NCBI GenBank assembly: GCA_903882995.1
Contig: CAIRZE010000014.1
Span: forward strand, 1-32,639
Direction: 5' to 3'
Origin: an uncultured Candidatus Competibacteraceae bacterium
Lineage (GTDB): Bacteria > Pseudomonadota > Gammaproteobacteria > Competibacterales > Competibacteraceae
Length of the DNA: 32,639 nucleotides
This document shows positions 29,938-32,639 of this stretch, one piece after another. Below the pieces are notes generated by a model. That model searched no databases. It was not told the DNA's origin and was given only the letters and a program-made list of their open reading frames with translations. Within the stretch, counting starts at the first letter, position 1; each line of letters begins with the position of its first letter. Made by a program: the position numbers and the translations under genes.

Positions 29938-31164
29938 TTATAGTCTGTTACGTTCATTACGTATGGAAAAACCTCTTAAAGGAATGTCAAAACCACGTGT
30001 TAAGCAGATTACTTTAAATCGATCACCCATTTCCCCTGGCAAAGTTAATAACTTGACCTGACGAGCTTGTTCCAAATAGTGAAATGTATTAGTTATATCT
30101 ACATCAGACAACAATTCCATAATTCCACATCCAAACAGGAAGTAGTTCTGGCTAGTGTAACCTGCTAGATTCAAATTGATAGATTGTGCTATGTTAGCTA
30201 AGGCAGTGAAGTCTACGCTAGCAGTAATATCCTGTAAGCCTGGGAAAATAAAAGGATCAGTATGTGCATGATGACGGTAATGACAGAGCAGAGTACCATC
30301 TGCGCGATCTGGATGATAATACTCTCGCCGTGAGTAGCCATAATCGATAAATATTAAGGCACCAGTCGTTAGCATATCAGAAATGGCATAAATCCAATTT
30401 GTCAACTGAGGCGCATACTCTGAGACGTAATTTTCTGGTAATTTATAACCTAATTCTGCTTCTATTTTAGAGATGGTTGTTATAATTGATTGGTCTTCTT
30501 TACACTCTGTCCAACAGAGTCCGTTTGTTGAACCAGTTGTAGTATACATATCTGTCCAAGCAACCCCCAAACGGCGAGGTCCAGTGGTAGTAATTAGGAA
30601 GCGCTCGACCGGTAATGCATCTAAAACTTCATTGCCGAGTACAATCCCTTTTATATCTGATCTTGGCAATTGCTCTAACCAAATTACACGATTTAACAAT
30701 TCAGGTACTAGTTTGGATATGGTTTGTCTCTGGCGCATACGTAGTTCAAAACTAAGTTCTAGGATAGCATAGCTTTCTGGGAGGGTATCTAGGGTATGTA
30801 ACTCCTGGAGGATTACAGCGGCCATAATTCCTGTACCAGCTCCTAGTTCGAGAATTATACCGCCGCCAATCTGATCTAATATTTCTCTGCATTGATGGGC
30901 AAGACAGCGTGAAAACAATATCGATAATTCTGGTGCTGTAATAAAATCTCCATCTGGCCCAAATTTACGAGCACCAGCACAATAATATCCTAAAGCTGGC
31001 TCATAAAGTGCTAATTCCATAAAACGGGCAAATGAAATTGCTCCTCCAGTTTTTTCGATTTCAGAATGAATCCTTCTGAGCATGCGGATGCTGTGCGAGG
31101 TCTCTATATCGCTAAGTTTAGGAAGGGTTGTATAATTGCCTGTGTTTATCTGGTTCATATTCAT
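29938..31164 (-). CDS. MidA-type SAM-dependent methyltransferase (DUF185 / NDUFAF7 family)
   Basis: 408 residues. Family blocks: ISFARFMELALYEPALGYY, GPDGDFITAPELS, the SAM motif IILELGAGTGIMAA, GIVLGNEVLDALPVERF, and IFIDYGYSRREYYHPDRADGTL. The mitochondrial member NDUFAF7 methylates an arginine of complex I; bacterial substrates are mostly unknown. In gammaproteobacteria it often lies next to the TIGR04211 SH3-protein gene, as here, where the two are divergent across 85 bases. Confidence 0.88.
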   Translation of the reverse strand: MNMNQINTGNYTTLPKLSDIETSHSIRMLRRIHSEIEKTGGAISFARFMELALYEPALGYYCAGARKFGPDGDFITAPELSILFSRCLAHQCREILDQIGGGIILELGAGTGIMAAVILQELHTLDTLPESYAILELSFELRMRQRQTISKLVPELLNRVIWLEQLPRSDIKGIVLGNEVLDALPVERFLITTTGPRRLGVAWTDMYTTTGSTNGLCWTECKEDQSIITTISKIEAELGYKLPENYVSEYAPQLTNWIYAISDMLTTGALIFIDYGYSRREYYHPDRADGTLLCHYRHHAHTDPFIFPGLQDITASVDFTALANIAQSINLNLAGYTSQNYFLFGCGIMELLSDVDITNTFHYLEQARQVKLLTLPGEMGDRFKVICLTRGFDIPLRGFSIRNERNRL

Positions 31165-31249
31165 ATTATGTAAATCCGTACCAAAAATGGCTAAAATTGC
31201 CCACTTATATCAGTTAGAGTTTGTTTCTCTAATTTCATAGTTGTTTTCT

Positions 31250-31939
31250 ATGAAAGATCTACATACACTCATGCCTTATTTGTTCATCGTTCTACTAACC
31301 ATTTTCGTTTCTCGAGGACAGGCACAACAGCTACAATCTCAGTTTCTAATGACTACCCATGTTAGTGATAATATGTTAGTTATATCCCTATATTCTTTGC
31401 CTTCCAACCAATATTGGATAATTATTGCTATTAAAGGTGGTTTAGCAGCGCGAATAGTACAAAGATCAGATTCAGTTAATAGTTCGCAAATTTACACACG
31501 ACACAAGATACAAGATTGGATTCGCAACAACTATAGGGTACAGCTCAATGATATGTACCAAGAGACAGTTAAACTACAACAGGTGCTGCAAGTAGATTTC
31601 AAAAAAAATATAGATGAGTCAGTTAACAAACTAGGTGAGGGATTTAATTATCAAAAGTTATATGAAGAAACAGTATCTTTGCGCCAGCAATTAGCACAGT
31701 ATCGACAAATAGCGACAGACACTATCGCACTGGATGAGCGTAATAAGATCTTGCAGGAATGCGTAATTAACTTGGAGAGAGAGCTACAATTGCTCCAACA
31801 AGAGAATGTTGCGCTGAGGGATGATAATGAAAATATGCGGTTTCTCATTATTGTTGGACTAGTCGGAGTATGTCTTTTAGTAGTTATACTTATACCTCGT
31901 ATTTGGGAAAACAGACGTGCTCAGTGGAGTAGGTTATGA
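31250..31939 (+). CDS. TIGR04211 (YgiM-like) signal-peptide and coiled-coil membrane protein with degenerate SH3 domain
   Basis: 229 residues from ATG 31250 (an in-frame TTG lies at 31241). An N-terminal signal peptide (LMPYLFIVLLTIFVSRGQA) is followed by an SH3b region. VSDNMLVISLYSLPSNQYWII, KGG, IVQRSDS and IQDWIRNNYRV align with the usual VSD-LYV-LRSGPS-QYRII and GWV-YL. A coiled coil comes next (LDERNKILQECVINLERELQ, LLQQENVALRDDNENM), then a C-terminal membrane helix and basic tail. The SH3 core lacks several usual glycines and tryptophans. It is probably periplasmic and anchored at both ends of the coil. Role unknown; SH3b domains usually bind cell-wall material. In relatives cca is often the next gene; it is absent here. 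Confidence 0.78.
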   Translation: MKDLHTLMPYLFIVLLTIFVSRGQAQQLQSQFLMTTHVSDNMLVISLYSLPSNQYWIIIAIKGGLAARIVQRSDSVNSSQIYTRHKIQDWIRNNYRVQLNDMYQETVKLQQVLQVDFKKNIDESVNKLGEGFNYQKLYEETVSLRQQLAQYRQIATDTIALDERNKILQECVINLERELQLLQQENVALRDDNENMRFLIIVGLVGVCLLVVILIPRIWENRRAQWSRL

Positions 31940-32078
31940 GTTAAATACTCATATTGGTTCTAGCCAGAACCACCATAGGTGCATATGTAGGCGTAAAGCG
32001 TGAGAAGTCAATACAGATTTAAAATAAAAGTATCAACTATCCTGACAGGTGTTGCTGGCACTGCTATCCTCTATTTCT

Positions 32079-32106
32079 TAGGCGACTGTTTGTAGACAGT
32101 CGCCTA
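32079..32106. terminator. Hairpin between convergent genes, possible bidirectional terminator
   Basis: TAGGCGACTGT (32079-32089) and ACAGTCGCCTA (32096-32106) pair perfectly over 11 bp with a 6-base loop. It lies 13 bases after the folB stop (minus strand) and 139 bases after the YgiM-like stop (plus strand). The T-runs are weak on both sides. A smaller stem TGGTTCT/AGAACCA (31955-31972) lies nearer to the plus-strand gene. Confidence 0.6.
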
Positions 32107-32119
32107 TTCGCGGATATTT

Positions 32120-32476
32120 TTAACTTCTCTTTCCACGTTCAATAGTGATACCGACCTCGTACGCACATGGAACAGCATCAGGTTTCCGTAGAGTCAGCCT
32201 TATCCAGGGTATACTAAACTCTAGCCGTAGCATTTCTACGATGCGCTCAGCAAGAGTTTCCAGTAATCGGAACATGGTAGATACGGCAAATTCTTTAACA
32301 CGTCGCGCTACTGCTTGATAATCTATAGTATCCTCAAGCTTATCAGTTATAGAAGCTGGAATAGTATCAGTCCCTAATTCGAGATCAATTAGTAAAATCT
32401 GATATGTGTCACGCTCCCATAGATAAGTGCCTATAATAGTAGTAATGTGCAACTCTCGAATAAAAATGATATCCAT
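32120..32476 (-). CDS. folB: Dihydroneopterin aldolase
   Basis: 118 residues, the usual length. It matches E. coli FolB at the N-terminus (MDIIFIRELHITTIIGTYLWER) and C-terminus (FSIPWIRLTLRKPDAVP, VGITIERG). The conserved Glu (YLWE), Tyr (DYQAVA) and Lys (RKP) active-site residues are present. It cleaves dihydroneopterin to hydroxymethyl-dihydropterin in folate synthesis. Divergent from the probable plsY at the right edge, as in many gammaproteobacteria. Confidence 0.95.
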   Translation of the reverse strand: MDIIFIRELHITTIIGTYLWERDTYQILLIDLELGTDTIPASITDKLEDTIDYQAVARRVKEFAVSTMFRLLETLAERIVEMLRLEFSIPWIRLTLRKPDAVPCAYEVGITIERGKRS

Positions 32477-32600
32477 AATAGGATCCCAGAATCATAATTT
32501 GTCTCATGTCTCAGTATAACTATTCCATACTTAGTCTTGTTTTCTTTTTACATACAGCTACTACTGATGATTTACCGATGCACAATTAGAGAAGATATTT

Positions 32601-32639
32601 ATGTTTTCAGTTATCCTATTATGGATATCATTTTTATTC
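32601..32639 (+). CDS. plsY: Start of probable glycerol-3-phosphate acyltransferase PlsY (cut by window end)
   Basis: Thirteen codons read MFSVILLWISFLF, a hydrophobic first helix like that of PlsY, after a GAGAAG site. The identification rests mainly on the folB-plsY divergent arrangement usual in gammaproteobacteria. Confidence 0.5.
   Translation, partial: MFSVILLWISFLF

Overview
The window looks like chromosomal DNA of a gammaproteobacterium outside the Enterobacterales, AT-rich and undergoing gene loss. The evidence is the combination of glyQ-glyS-(gmhB)-plsC, an atpIBEFHAGDC operon after rsmG, glmU after atpC, a three-gene pnt operon with a split alpha subunit, a midA / TIGR04211 SH3-protein pair, and folB divergent from what appears to be plsY. 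Gene loss is visible directly: several long spacers hold decayed remnants of exactly the genes that synteny predicts (an FmdB-like zinc-ribbon gene and a DUF502 gene upstream of aspS, yebC downstream of aspS, gmhB between glyS and plsC). This pattern suits a host-associated bacterium with a shrinking genome. The species cannot be named from the sequence alone.

Layout. 1-163: 3' end of an unrecognised gene. 164-1074: non-coding. 1075-4583: ter cluster (terA, terB, terC, terD) of the tellurite-resistance / stress-response type. 4584-5988: long spacer with FmdB and DUF502 remnants and a cluster of inverted repeats. 5989-7761: aspS. 7762-8195: yebC remnant. 8196-11059 (minus): pntAA-pntAB-pntB proton-translocating transhydrogenase. 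11060-11519: divergent regulatory spacer. 11520-14520: glyQ and glyS, overlapping. 14521-15186: gmhB remnant. 15187-15951: plsC. 16122-16757: rsmG. 17073-24204: the complete F1Fo ATP synthase operon, closed by a strong intrinsic terminator. 24429-27292: glmU and gltX. 27322-27503: tRNA-Ala(GGC) and tRNA-Glu(TTC). 27588-28529: multi-pass membrane protein. 28459-31164 (minus): a GCS2-type glutamate-cysteine-ligase-like protein and MidA. 31250-31939: TIGR04211/YgiM-like protein. 32120-32476 (minus): folB. 32601-32639: start of probable plsY.

How the genes work together. Most are core housekeeping: energy coupling (ATP synthase, transhydrogenase), aminoacylation (AspRS, GlyRS, GluRS with an adjacent tRNA-Glu), envelope precursors (GlmU, PlsC), folate (FolB) and rRNA methylation (RsmG). 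The non-core content is the ter cluster, the GCS2-like enzyme and the two membrane proteins. I found no mobile element, CRISPR array, phage or toxin system. The most informative observations are the synteny-anchored pseudogenes, the retention of a compact ter module in an eroding genome, and a tandem duplication that places a decoy start codon in front of atpH.
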